From: Lathyrus oleraceus
Taxonomy: Eukaryota; Streptophyta; Magnoliopsida; Fabales; Fabaceae
Length of the DNA stretch: 64,000 nt
Reading direction: 5' to 3'
Assembly: GCF_024323335.1 (NCBI RefSeq)
Contig: NC_066581.1
Coordinates: 440,411,816 to 440,475,815 of the forward strand
Below, in pieces: positions 46,451 through 58,800 of the stretch. The position numbers and the translations under genes were made by a program. How positions within the stretch are numbered: the stretch's first letter is position 1; the number at the start of each line of letters is the position of its first letter. Under the pieces are notes generated by a model. It was given only the letters and a program-made list of their open reading frames with translations. It was not told where the DNA came from and made no database searches.

Positions 46451-48136
46451 AGTGTAACTTTTTGTAAGATGTATTTTGCATGATGTCAAAACTAGGATAC
46501 TTTAGCGTTAATGTATATTGGACGTTATCCTCTGATTCTCAATGTGCATCTTAACATTAGGGAGCATAAAAACTTTTGGAAACAAGTTGGAAAAGGTTTC
46601 ATGCATAAAAATGCATCAAAAACAATTTTTATGAAAAATTAACCTATAGGCCGACACATACATATTTCAGGTCGACACAGAGAAGAAAAAATTTTCTATG
46701 TATCGACACCTCCGTTTTATAGGTAAGCTCATATGCTGCATTATTAAAGCATGTGGGCTCTGTTAGATGTTCCCCGCCTCTACAGGTCGACACATAACCT
46801 TTACATGTAGATGCATAACATATATAGGTCGACACATGCGTCGAACAGGTCGGCTCATGCAACGGAATGTTCCAAAAATTCATAATTTTTTCAAAATTTT
46901 TGGATTCATTTTGCCTCCAAACATGTATGCATATAAATACTTCATACATGTATCATTTCTAGTAAGGTTTCTAGAGAGTAAAACATATACGAAACTAGGA
47001 TTTCAAAGCATTACCATCATCTTCAACCTCATTCTATGCATACACACAATTAAACTACACATAATCAGTTTTTGATTGGGTGTCATCTAGAATTAAGGTT
47101 GGTAACGTCCAATTTAGGTTGATTGTACAACAAATTGGGTTGAGATCTTTGAGGGTTTTAAATCAGAAAACCGAGTTGGGATTTTCCTTCAAGATCGTTT
47201 AGGGTTTGAAGGTTTTAGACAATATTATGCAATCCAGATCTGATCGAGTGAAGTCTTTGCAGAACGGGAGGTTCTTGCAAAGGAGTAGTGTGGGACAGTG
47301 GATCGCATTGGTAAATCTTGGGTTACAACAATTGCGTGTTTTGGATTCGATCGAGTGAAAGCTTTGAAGAATAATGGGTTTCTTGCAAAGAAGTAGCGTG
47401 AAACGGTGAATCAAACTGACATTGTTAGGTTACTTGATCAGGATTTGATCGAGGGAAGATAAGGTATCAAAATCAACATCAAACTTAGTGTTTGTAGGGT
47501 TGGATTGCTACATCTCTCTCGTATACATACATTTGCAAAGTAAGGTTAATTTCATCATCTCAATTCAAGTTCAAATTGAGGTATAAGTACCCATTGCAAG
47601 GTCGATTGGGGAAATTCCTAAACAAATCCTTGTGTATTCTCTCTCTATCTATCTTTTATTTTTGATTTGCAAATTGTTGATTTCATCGATCGTGCGATCA
47701 ATTTGTTTGGATAATATTTTTGATTACATTTTTAAATTGGTGTTGTTGAGTTGATCACAATTCCTTAGGTTGTGATTGGGTTTTGAGATCAACAATACCA
47801 CATAAAATTCCAAACAATATCGATTGCACACTAGGTGTTCGACGAATTGTCTCAATAGATTTTCTTTGTGAATTATCATTAGAAGTAAAATACATTGTTG
47901 CTTTGCATTCAACTGATTGTGATTAATTGTGTTTGGTCAACTTGTGATTTTATCATACCTCAATTACTATTACGTATATCTGAGCTTTTTGATATCGGGT
48001 TCGGTTAGACGACTTTGATCTGGGATACTCCCGCTTGCTTCCGCGCGCCATACATTTTTCAAAACTATTTTTTTTCAAAATTTTTAACTAGTGATCTATT
48101 CACCCCCTCTAGATCTAAGCCTATCGTCTAACAAAA
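46451..48136 (+). mobile_element. LTR-like insertion (solo LTR) in the PMD pseudogene
   Basis: PMD coding sense stops after FQHYFETV and resumes after this block. ACTGTG stands at 46445-46450 and 48137-48142, consistent with a target duplication. Inside are TATAAATA (46932), several GGTCGACACA words (46660-46840), a roughly 120-bp duplication around TTTGATCGAG(T/G)GAA and TTCTTGCAAAG.AGTAG (47230-47460), and a typical LTR end, CACCCCCTCTAGATC...CTAACA at 48133. The end CTAACA and the start TGATGTC at 46481 do not agree with the ACTGTG edges, so the boundaries are uncertain by up to about 30 bp. Confidence 0.6.
46932..46939 (+). promoter_or_regulatory. TATA box in the LTR-like insertion
   Basis: GCATATAAATAC, about 480 bp after the left edge. 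Confidence 0.45.
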
Positions 48137-50381
48137 ACTGTGTATAATCCTTGTCAACTTAGTCGAACTATTTATGATGCATTTTCTACTTTGAAACAGA
48201 AAATCATTGAAAAAATTCGTAGGCTTCATTTTCCTCCTTATATAAAGGAAATATATGAGTTTACTTTGGAATTTTACCTTCCCAAATTTCCATAATCACC
48301 AACTTGTGAATTTGGCTTAGCTTTTCAGTTGTCACTTTCCAGACTTATGTTTTTGTGGGTCTTTGTTAGTCCTAGAAAATGATTTTAAAACACGTGCCTA
48401 AAGAGTAGTTTCGGCTAATTATAATATACACAATTTCCCACAGCCTTTAAGAGTTGATCTTGAACGTGTCTGAATCCTATCCACCATTTAAGAAGATGAG
48501 ATAAAGGGAGTTGCAAAACTCACTAACTCTTATTTTATGTTCATATTATTTACTTGTGTCAAAATTTTGTAGCTCGAGCTCTTGTTCCAAAAGGGTCGAA
48601 AAATAAGGAAGTTGCAGCAATGACGACAATGAAGAATCCAACCAACAAAAAAAAGGTATATTTTCTAATAGCGAGGTTTCTCATAGACCCCTACCTCCCA
48701 AATATCAGAGTAAATGGAAAGATGTTGTTGAGGCCTCAAAGTTTCGATAGGCCAAAAAGAAAAAGATTCAGGCCCTTAAAGCCAGACCACCAAAGAAGTC
48801 AAAAAAGAAACTTGTTGCCATTATATATGACGACGAAGAAGAAAGTATCCAACTAACTAGAAAGAAAAATAAATTCCCAAGGAAAACCATTCTCGATGAG
48901 AGTTAAAAAAGTGAAGATTCAAGCTATGGCTTTAGGATATCCAAGGTACTTTAAATTTCAATCATGTCTTCATGTGGATCTACATTACGCAATTTTACAA
49001 TATCCTTCGACTTTTATCTTCTTATAGGAGATTCCTATTTTTGTCATTCCTCGTCCAATAATCAAAGCCTCGTATGTTCATGAGGTGTTGGCATCTAAGT
49101 AATCTCTAGTAAATTCACCATCACAACAACCATCAGCTGAAAATCCAGTCGAGGGAACAGTTGTCGAGCAACTAGAGGAAGCATTTAATTACCAAAATCC
49201 TGAACAAAAATCGATTAATCCAGAAAGTCCAGGCTCTGAGTAATAATTATCTGGACTAAATAAATAAGATTCTGAACAATAGTCGGTTGGTCCAAATGAC
49301 AATGCTCCAACTCTAGAAGACCAAGAGCATGATGACCAACCACAAAAATATCAAGATCAAGAAGAGCCTCAAACTGCTACTAATGAAAAAGAACAATCAA
49401 CAACTATTGAGATTCCCTTTTCGACCATAACCACCATTACTCATCCTCAAATTGAATATTATTCATCCCAAAACTCTGATGTTTCTCTCAGTCGCGAAAA
49501 ACTAAAAGCTCTAAAAGAGAGAAATCCTGCAAAATCTTTATGGAAACATATAAGCAGTTGAGGTAATTGTTGTGTCAAAAAGCCCCCGAGTTCTTCAACT
49601 ACTTCAAGCAATGAGCCCTCTGGAAACTCTATTACCCCGCTGATTCAAAAATTGAAAGTAAAGGTTTTCGAAGTTGATCTATTTAAAACCATTGAAGAAA
49701 ATCCTTCTGTTACATCTGACATCAAGGATTTGTTTAAGAAGCTTAAAAATTAAGATTTTCTTGATCTCTCTATTGATTTTGTCCTAGAGTTTGAACCATT
49801 TATTAACGAGATCACTTAGGTTATAAAGATGAAAAAGGAGTCTATGAACAAACTTAGGCAAAAGGTTGACATTATATCCCAACAATGGAATCTAGTTGTT
49901 CAGTCTCAAAGTTGAGCAGATGATTTGGAGGCCCAAACTACCTAGAGTAAAGATCAAGTATTGGCCTATGATAAAGAAATTTCATACTGGACGAAACAAG
50001 TTAAAGAACTTCAACAAAAAATTAAGGAGGCGCAACAAAAACAAGATGAAACTAGAAATTCTATGTTAACTTCTCTTGAAGAAAAGTTAATTCAATAGGC
50101 CAACCTCGGTTTTCAGTATGTGGAGGCTTCTTATCTATTGGAAGAAGAAATCCAACCTTTAAAAACTAAAGATTCAATGAATGATGCAAGGATTAAACTT
50201 GGGAAGAAACACTTGGAGAAGATTAAAGTTGAATTTCCTCTTTAGTTTTCAACCTTTTGCTTTTTATTGTGTAACTGTGTTAGTGATAATGCGCCATTTT
50301 GGCACTTTTTAAATTCAATGCCATTTTGACATTTTCATTGCTTATGTTATTCTTTCATTATTTGTATTTTCTACAACACAG

Positions 50382-51714
50382 GCTTGTACTTCTTTACGTA
50401 CTTTCCATTTATTCTCAAAATTCGACCTTCAGGAGTCAATTCTTCAACTTTATAGGAATTATTTAAAAATACTTGAATGATTCAAAATGGGCCTTCCCAA
50501 TTTGGTGATCATTTACCTAAAGTTCTATCTTTTCAATCCTAATGACTTTCAAAACATAATCATCGACGGTAAAGGTTTTCAATTTAACATTTTTATTATA
50601 GACCTTAGTTATTATCTCCTTTTGTATTATAAGAACATTCAGAGCAACTAATATATCTTCATCTAAATAAAATAACTCATCTATCATCATATTGCAATAA
50701 TGTTCATAAGGAATTTTAACTTGCCTCTGAATTCTAGTTGACTGTAAATACATTTCAACAAACAAGACTGCATTATGACCAAATGTTAGTCAAAATGGAG
50801 TAGAATTTGTTGCCTCTTTAGGGGAATTTTGACAAGCCCACAATATTTGGTCTAAAGTCTTATGTCAATTTCTTGGATTTTGACCCACATGCTTTTTAAT
50901 CGGGCCAATTACAATTTTGTTAGATGCTTTGCGTTTCCATTTGCTTGAGCATAATAAGGAGTAAATGTTAAAAGTTTGATTCCTGAATCTGAAGCAAACT
51001 CTACCATTTTTTGACCAGTAAAATTTGTACCTTGGTTAGTGGTTAGATTTTTACGAATTCCAAACATATAGATAATGTGACTTTGAATAAAATTGATTAC
51101 TTCTTCCTGATCAACATTGATCAAAGGAACAACCTCTACCCACTTGATAAAATAATCAATACCGACTAAAATATATTTATGACCTTTTCATGATATAGGT
51201 CAAATTTCACCAATTAAAGCTCATCCTCTGAATGGCCAAGGCTTAACAATAGAATGTAACTCACTTGCAAGAACATGTTGAGTACCTGCATGCTTTTGAT
51301 ACTCTTGACAATCCTTCACAAATTCAATACAGTCTTTTAACATAGTTGACAAATACAAACCTTGTCGAAACAACAACCATTTCAGCTTGTGGTCTACTTG
51401 ACGAGCACCACACAACCCATTATGAACAACATAAATTGTTAAACAAGCTTCACTCTCACTAAGGCATTTAAGCAAGATTCTATTAGGAATTGTTTTAAAC
51501 AATTTGGTCCTAATAATTGCATAAATTAATGGCTTTGTATTTAACTTTTCAATTTGTTACCCTTGTTGAATTTTCTAAAAAATCAACAACTAATTTTCTC
51601 TAATCATTAGTCGAGAGATTGTCAATGAAAAATTTTTATACATAATTTTTTAATTCATCCACACTTCTACCCCCACCAGTTTTAGCTTTGACAACTCAAA
51701 TGGGAAATAATTGT
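50382..51714 (-). pseudogene. Tat/Ogre-type integrase (3' part of pol)
   Basis: Minus-strand frames give a trace before integrase (AKTGGGRSVDELKNYV, about 51690). The zinc domain follows, with HNGLCGARQVDHKLKWLLF, then CIEFVKDCQEYQKHAG (about 51310) and SELHSIVKPWPFRG. The catalytic core shows TTNQGTNFTGQKMVEFASDS (second Asp changed to Asn) and LLTFTPYYAQANGNAKHLTK (51030-50920), where the catalytic Glu position reads Lys. Next are CLQSTRIQRQ-like and DELFYLDEDILVALN segments. The end of pol is near 50382 (RILRINGKYVKKYKPV). Several stops occur. Reverse transcriptase is not present to the right, where a copia LTR begins. Confidence 0.85.
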
Positions 51715-52387
51715 GGAACCTTGTTTTGCAGATGATATGCTTTTAACAAGGACATTAACTTTTAATGATGACAACTAAAGTATTACGATAAGTCAAGCAT
51801 GAACATTAAACGGATAAAGATGCAAACCTATCTCCATGGTTTGATAAACTTGACAATTTGATAACGGCAAACAAAGAATAATATAAAGCCTCATCTCAAG
51901 CCACTAAAACATGTGTTAATATAAAGAGTAATATCCGACAAAGACTTGAAGAAATATTTGGTGATCTCCTAATTTAGAAATGAGTGAACGGTTGTAAGGC
52001 AAAAGGACTTTATTGCAAAAGTATATCACTAAAATCACACACACACACACACACACAAAAACATTTTCTTATCAAAGAAAATATCTTCAAAAATGTCTTG
52101 AAGTTGTGTCAGATGACTTGAGAGCTATTAAAATAGCTAGAGGGAAAATTTTAGCTTATATAATCATTTAGGTCCTATGTCTAATCGATTAGATTATTTC
52201 AAATTTACGTCCCAAGCAATTAAGACAACACCTTAATGATGTACAATGGCTAGATATATTTTCCTTCCTTTTATGGAACTTATAAACAATTATTTTTTAT
52301 CTTATAATCAATTAGACATAGGTGGTAATTGGTTAGATAGTTACAAATTATATTAAATGAAATTTCCTTTTGAGCCAACCTCAGGCC

Positions 52388-52395
52388 TATAAATA
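52388..52395 (+). promoter_or_regulatory. TATA box of the copia LTR
   Basis: GGCCTATAAATAGATG, a strong match. Confidence 0.6.
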
Positions 52396-53353
52396 GATGT
52401 TTCATTTCTCGTTTCAAATCATTCAAAATTGTATTTTGACCCTTTCATCTCTCACTCTATCTCAAAACATTTCTTTAACTATCTCTCACTATTTTTTATC
52501 CTAATTGCTTTTGTGTGAAAAGTGATTTGTGAGTGAGGTCATTTTATAATTATGGAATGGGTTGAATTGTAAAATTCACTAAGGGAACCTTTTGTGTATA
52601 CCTTGGTTGAATACTGTCCAATTAGGGATTTAATTGGGTTAAAGATAAACCAGTAAAAAGCTTATGTTTGGGATTGTGTATTTTTAGTCCTAGTTTACGT
52701 TGAAGATCAACCCACATTAAAATCTATTAGGTTCTTGATCAGCCTGGTATTAAAACCAAGATATGTTAAAGCTCAGTTTGGTATCTAAAAGCTTCACTGA
52801 CTCGAGATCAACTTGGTGTTAAAATCTCACAGGTTTTTAGTTAGCCCATATAAAAGCAAGGTATTTATCTAAAAGGTTATGAAACTTGAAGACTAATCAC
52901 TCCAAGGAATGTGTTTCTGGAGAGAAGAGTAATTGCTCTAATCCACCATTTGGGAAGGAAGATTGTCCCCTTCACTCAAGTTGACTATGAAGAAAAGATG
53001 CAAGTGCACACATCCATTATCTTATATATTGTGATGAAGATCAATCCCCATTTCCTTAGATAAAGGGATTCATGAGTCTTTCCTACGAAAAGCTCTCAAT
53101 GTTTAATGGAAACTCTCAAGATCAATTCTTGGTGAGATGAGTATGTCCTTTTGTTTTGACTGATCCTGGATAACTCTTTATGTTTCTCTTTTCCCTAAAC
53201 TCCTTTTATTTATGCAATTTATTTTTCGCTGCTTAGTTTTTAAGTTGTTTATAAACTCTGATTTTATTTTACAAAGTTTTTTCAAAACCACATTTTTCCA
53301 AACAACACAATTCACCCCCACTCCCTTGTGTGTGAAGTCTTAAGTCCAACAAG

Positions 53354-53367
53354 TAGAATCAGAGCCT
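53354..53367 (+). promoter_or_regulatory. Primer-binding site, degenerate initiator tRNA-Met type
   Basis: TAGAATCAGAGCC, two bases after the LTR end. Compare TGGTATCAGAGC at 32277-32266 on the minus strand. Confidence 0.6.
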
Positions 53368-53735
53368 AGCTTCTGTTTAGGGACTAATCATCTTAAGAGG
53401 AAGATGTCTTCCGACACAAGATGCTTTCTAAATTCACCATCACTTTCTTAAAATAGTAGTTTTAATTTTTGACAAACTAGATTCAAAAATTTTCTTTAAA
53501 AAATTAAAATCCTAAATTTTGGAAAACATTAGACAATGATCTGGTTTTCCCAACTCATCAAATAAATGATGATGAAATAGTAGATAAACTCATTTTTCTT
53601 TTGACCAGAGAGGAAAAGAGAAAATGTAAAATAAATTTCAAAACCAAAAGATTTATAACAATATCTTTAAATATCACAATAGTTCACCATGTTCACCATT
53701 GCAAAATCGTCAAGAAAATGTGAGATAGGAAGATC

Positions 53736-55859
53736 TGATGGCCGCACGCGTACTTCACACCATACACCTCAGTCAACGTGTCATAGGGAGGGTATACAAA
53801 AGCAAGGGAACATATTAAAACGTTTAAACATTATCAGATGGTAGGGAGGCGTGGCAACACATCACCAGAGCTAGGGATCTGGTCTTCTTCTCCAATGGAC
53901 CTCATCGGACTGGTCCACCATCAACCACCACTTAAATGAAAAATAGGGACATGGATTTAAAGGAAATTCCAAGTATATTAAAAGATACAGGGATTTGGAT
54001 TTTGAGGATCATGAACTGAGTTACTTCGATATAACCTCAAAACAACTCAATCTTGTTGCCTACATTGGTAGGACTTCAGCCAACCAAAAATCAAAGAGAA
54101 TGGTGAAGAATTGAGAGAGAATCGAAGAGATGGAGTTTTTTAAAAATCACCTTTGAGGGAGCTTGAATCTTGCTTGATCTTGTTTCCAATTGGCCTTGGC
54201 TTGACTTCAGATGCTTGCAGGAAGTGAATTGAATCAAGGAAGGGCTTGAATTCTTGGAGTGTCAACTTCAATACAGAAGTGAAATTGAAACTCGATTTTC
54301 AATTGAAAACCTTCAAGTTTATCCTCTAATGGTGAGTGACATGGTTGCAGGATCAAAGCTTGGGCAAGGTGTCCCCAATTATGAGTAGAAAGGGTTGTAT
54401 TTATAGGCAATTCAATTGATTTCCACACACTTCCATCACAATGCCAAAAATAGTAATTCTCACTTGCATGGATGCATGGTCATGTGATAGGCCCATCAAA
54501 TGATGCAAAAGGTCCAAAATTGATCATGAGCTATGCTGAAAGTGTGTCATGTAGTCATGTAATTGGAAATGGAAGTGGTCATGAGATTCATCCAAATGGA
54601 ACCTTAAAGAAAAGCCATGCGCAAGTCATTTAATCCTTAGCGAAATGAGGTGATCTTGGACTTTTTGGAAAGGTGAGACCAAGGGGAACGACTTTAATTT
54701 TGAACACTTTTCCATTTGAAGCTTGGATCATGATGAATTTTCAAGTGGAAGATTGGAAAATCAAACATATTTGAACTTTTTCTAAGTACCAAGTCAAATG
54801 TTCACTTCTTCCACCTTGAATAACTTTTGCTATGGGCTTCAAATTGAAAACATTCCTTGTTAAAAGTTGTGTCTATTTAAAACATCTTCAATTTGGTCAC
54901 ATATTTGACCTCATTTGTATTTAGAATGAAGAAGTTATGCATTTTAGAAGTTGAGGAAAATCTCTTGTACAATGGTAATGGCCCAAAATGACCTATAATG
55001 TTTCCTCTTGGCACATGCCCTTGAAAGTTGAATTTGAAGTTTCTCAAAGAATAAAAGTTGGAGAGGACATCTTGAAATGGATCATGAAACTTGAATGTAC
55101 TTCATATCATGAAAATTAAGCAACTTATGGTCCTTGGAAGTTGACCTCCTAACTAGGGTTCAGACAAAATGACCTATAATCTTTCACCATAAAAAAATGA
55201 CTTTCCAAGCAAATATATATCTTGACCTTAACATGAATGTTGTTTGGAATGTAATAAGGAGTAACTTTTCTCTTGGAACAATATTAATATGACAAAACGT
55301 GTAGGATATAGGGTCTAGGGAACCCCAGTTTTCACGAGTTGACTTTCTCTAGTCAACCATCATGAACCAATTTGCAAACTTGAAGTTCTATTGATCTCTT
55401 GGAATCATGGAGGATCAAATATGTATAAGATTATGTATAATGAAGTATACCTTGATATATTTTATCAAATGATGAAGAAACTTGCTGAGGAAGTCACACA
55501 AGATACATAGATGATTAGCGCTTCCAAGGAAAACAAGCTTCAAACTCTTGATGAATTCTTGATCAAAATGATTAATGAAGATCATGGGGACCAATATATT
55601 GTCTAGTATCAATGTGAGTCATCTCTTGAATTATTTCCTTGAATTGAGGGTCTCAAGCCCTGGACGTGAGCGTGGTGAGGCATTGGTGGGTGCACACACT
55701 ACCTACAAAAGAAGTAAAACTATACATAAACATATTTTTGGTATTTTGGTTAGTAAATTATAAGAAAACAAATTATGATACAATCAAAATTTGCTTGGTG
55801 ATCTCTCTCAATGCAAACCCAATGAATGAGGGGTAAAGAGAATGCCAAGGTGTGATCCC
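53736..55859 (-). mobile_element. Ogre LTR, 5' portion, inverted
   Basis: The reverse complement parallels the first ~2.2 kb of the plus-strand Ogre LTR. It shares GAGATCACCAAGC, TTACTAACCAAAA.CACAAAAATATG (from about 55800 leftward), and TATAAATA at 54405-54398 before a leader with TGATCCTGCAACC. Its own TGTAAGACC start is missing, and the 3' half of the LTR is absent. It directly abuts the next LTR, giving a head-to-head pair. Confidence 0.75.
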
Positions 55860-58800
55860 TGTAAGACCCCAATTTTGTCCCTAAGATCCCTCATGGCATC
55901 ATAATATTGCATTTGGCATTGCCTCAAGGATCATTAGCATCTTGGTTCCCCTTGCCTTTGGGTGAGACTCCTTGTGAGTGGTTTGAGATCACCAAGCATG
56001 CTTGAATTGTATATCATTGCTTTTCTTATTTTTTTTACTAACCAAAAGCACAAAAATATGTCGCTAACATCTTTTGTTTGTAGCTTGAGCAATCACAAGG
56101 TCTAAAGCTTCAAGGAGATCATTGGTACAAAGACATGGTCAAGAGGAGATGATAGCAAGCATGGTAATGGTTCCCAAATCCCTAATCCATCAAATATGCC
56201 TCCCTAGCACCTGAATTCATCATTTTGGTCATCGCAAGTCAAAAGGTTTGAGGTCTTGTTCTTCAAGGAAACCCTAATTCATCTGTGCACCACAATGCCT
56301 TGCTCCTGAAGCAACCTCAGCCCATGATCAAATACAATCAAGGGAAGTTCTTTAATTCATAATTTAATGCATATTTGAACTTATTTGAGTGTCCTAAATC
56401 ATCAATTCCTCAAGATATGAGTCATGGACTTGAGAAGTTGATCAGTCAATTCATCTGACTATTTTGGAATGCACTGAGACCTAACTTTTTATGTGTTGGT
56501 CAAATGGAGATGGTTTCAAAATAAAAAATGTTCTTAAGGACAATATGAACAACTTCCAGGTTCATCAAAAATTGATTTGAAGCTTGGAAGGCCATCTGTC
56601 ATTCCAATACATTATGGGTCATTTTGACTGAAACCCTAATTATAGGTCAACTTCCCAAGGACATAACTCATTCATTTGTTATGATTTTGAGGTGGGATGA
56701 AATGTATTGGAAAGCTTAAGTTGTCTAATTCAAATGTTATGTTGAACAAAATTTCAAAATCTCAAAGGAAATACATGTGATAATGCAAGACATTATAGGT
56801 CCTTTTTGACCAAATGCATTGAAAGGCAAAAAAGTCCAACTTCAAGTGCCCATAACTCTTTCATCAAAAATCCAAATGATGCAAAATGTAAGTCCATTTT
56901 GATTGTCTTGAAAATATATACAACTTTTATGTTGGATAGTTTTCCATATGAGGCTTGCATCATCAAAACAGAAGGGCTTAAACATTGGCCAAATTTGGAA
57001 ACCTTGCATTGACATTTTTTGCACATCACACTTTAAACTCAAATTTCATAAATTTCCACACTTCAAATGAGTTTTTGTCCAACATAACTTTTGTTCCTTA
57101 TACAAAGACCTTTCCAACCATTACCCACATGCCTATGTGTGGATTTTCTAAATAGTATTTTCGAAGAGGTGAATGTTTAGGTTCAATTATGGAATTCATG
57201 TTGAAATCTTGTTGCACAAGCCAATTCAGAGAAAATTACACGTCCAAACCTTTGGCATTTGAGTTCAGCTTGCAATTGGCATTGTTTTTGGGGCTTGAGC
57301 ATGATCATGCAAGCCCATGCAAGTGGTATCCAAATTCATGCACACGGATCATTTCATCATTCCCTTGCCTTTCCCTCTATAAATAGAGACCCTATGCCAT
57401 TCAAATTACACACCTGATTCAACCTGAAGTGTTGCAGAAATCAAAACCCAACCTCTCACCAAAGAAGCAATTTCATTTTTCTCAAATTTTTCAGATCCAA
57501 AATTCAACTTCATCTGGTTGAGTTCTTGGATCTTAAGCTTCTAAACCTTCAGCATTCATCTCACTGATCTTCTGTTTTAGCAAAGCAAGCAAGGAATCGA
57601 GCTCAAGTTACCAGAATCCAAGCTTACACTTCAACTGGTATTTTCTTCGAATCTCATCATCCATTGACCTATTTGCTTGGATCTTGTGTTGGCTGAAGTC
57701 CTCTCAATAGAGGCATCATAATTATGCATTCAATTTTTGAAATCCATTGAGTTCATGATGAACACCAGATTTTTCAACCTCTGATTTCTCACACCATGGA
57801 GATCTAGAGTGAAAATGGATGGTATAGGGATGATGTACATCATCCCAACTTTCTAAAGATGTATAGATCGTGCATTTTCACTGATGTTTGGATCTCTGCA
57901 AATTTGGCCGGAAAATCCAAGCTCACCGGAGAAGACGGTGACTCCGGTGGCTTCATCATTGCCAGATCCAATCTGGACCGTGTGATCTCTTTTCCAGATC
58001 TAATCTGGACCTTCAGCTGTTATGACTTTTTTTAATACACCCTGCGCTTCAGTTGACTAGTGTGTTGGGTACGCGCGCGCCTCTGGATGCTTGGATCTGC
58101 CAGCTCAATTAATGAGCTCAGATCCAAGGGCTCTTGTTTTTTGCTATTTTTAATTTCTGGTTTTATTTTCTTTAATTCCAATTATTTTCAAAAATCAATA
58201 TCTCTCTCATTTTTAATCTAAAAATTATGGGACCAATTGCATAAGTCTCCAAATAATTTCTAGTTTCTATTTCTGATTTTTTATTTTTTTTATTTTGTCA
58301 TTTCATATTTTTTGTGAATTTTCTCTTTTCTGGTTATTTTTAATTCATTTTAAATAGTTTTTGATATTCAAAAAATACAAAAAAAATTTCCTAACCTATT
58401 TGAATAATGATGAATCTATGAAAAATATTCTCATCAATTTTTGAATTGATTTGAGATTTATTTGAGATTTTAGTTCAATTAGGTTATTTTTATTCATTTT
58501 TAATTGATTAAAAATAGTTTCTGACTTTTAAAAATGCTGAATTTTTTTGTCAAACTTTGTTTGACCTTGTTGAACTTAGGATAAATTGCTTGGACCTTTC
58601 AAGGTTGATTTGAAGTAATTTTGAAGTTTGACCTTTTCTTTTATTTTTAATTCAAGTTTAATTTTTAATATTAAAAATGCCAAAAATATTTTATTCATTT
58701 CTTGATTTCCAATCTTCATCTCACTTCTGTTTTTGATTGTTTGACCTTGACTTTCAATGTTATTGGTCAACATATGAGGATTGGTACATTGTATTCCATT

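Larger units (their letters stand above)
45117..50244 (+). pseudogene. Plant-mobile-domain (PMD) ORF, antisense extra ORF of a Tat element
   Basis: A chain of broken frames reads as one PMD protein: [19 protein letters not shown] (from 45117), RNVHEFLGPLPISSVKPAKL, NWLNQVEKKKRQIWKD (45410), FGPIWLLQL (about 45710), LSTKISKGKPNLGLISY, and PFEFQASYLCTKGN (about 46250). After a 1.7-kb insertion the frame resumes with SRTIYDAFSTLKQKIIEKIR (48150), then a basic and acidic linker (KKLVAIIYDDEEESIQLTRK, about 48810). It ends in a coiled-coil-like tail (YWTKQVKELQQKIKEAQQKQ, about 49990) before a stop near 50244. Stops and shifts are frequent. PMD proteins derive from DNA transposons, and this one has no known enzyme role. 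It converges with an integrase on the other strand. Confidence 0.75.
51722..53735 (+). mobile_element. Ty1/copia 5' LTR with primer site and gag remnant
   Basis: The LTR runs from about 51722 (TGTTTTGCAGATG) to 53351 (GTCCAACA), with TATAAATA at 52388 and an (AC)n run at 52037-52058. A degenerate initiator-Met primer site follows. At 53404 an ATG opens a short remnant (MSSDTRC), and the AT-rich 53440-53710 looks like decayed copia gag. The rest is lost at the junction with an Ogre LTR piece. Confidence 0.65.

Noticed and set aside
54234..54428. Short frames in the inverted Ogre LTR and in 55860-60746
   Set aside because: LTR sequence with homologous but frame-broken copies; no protein signature.
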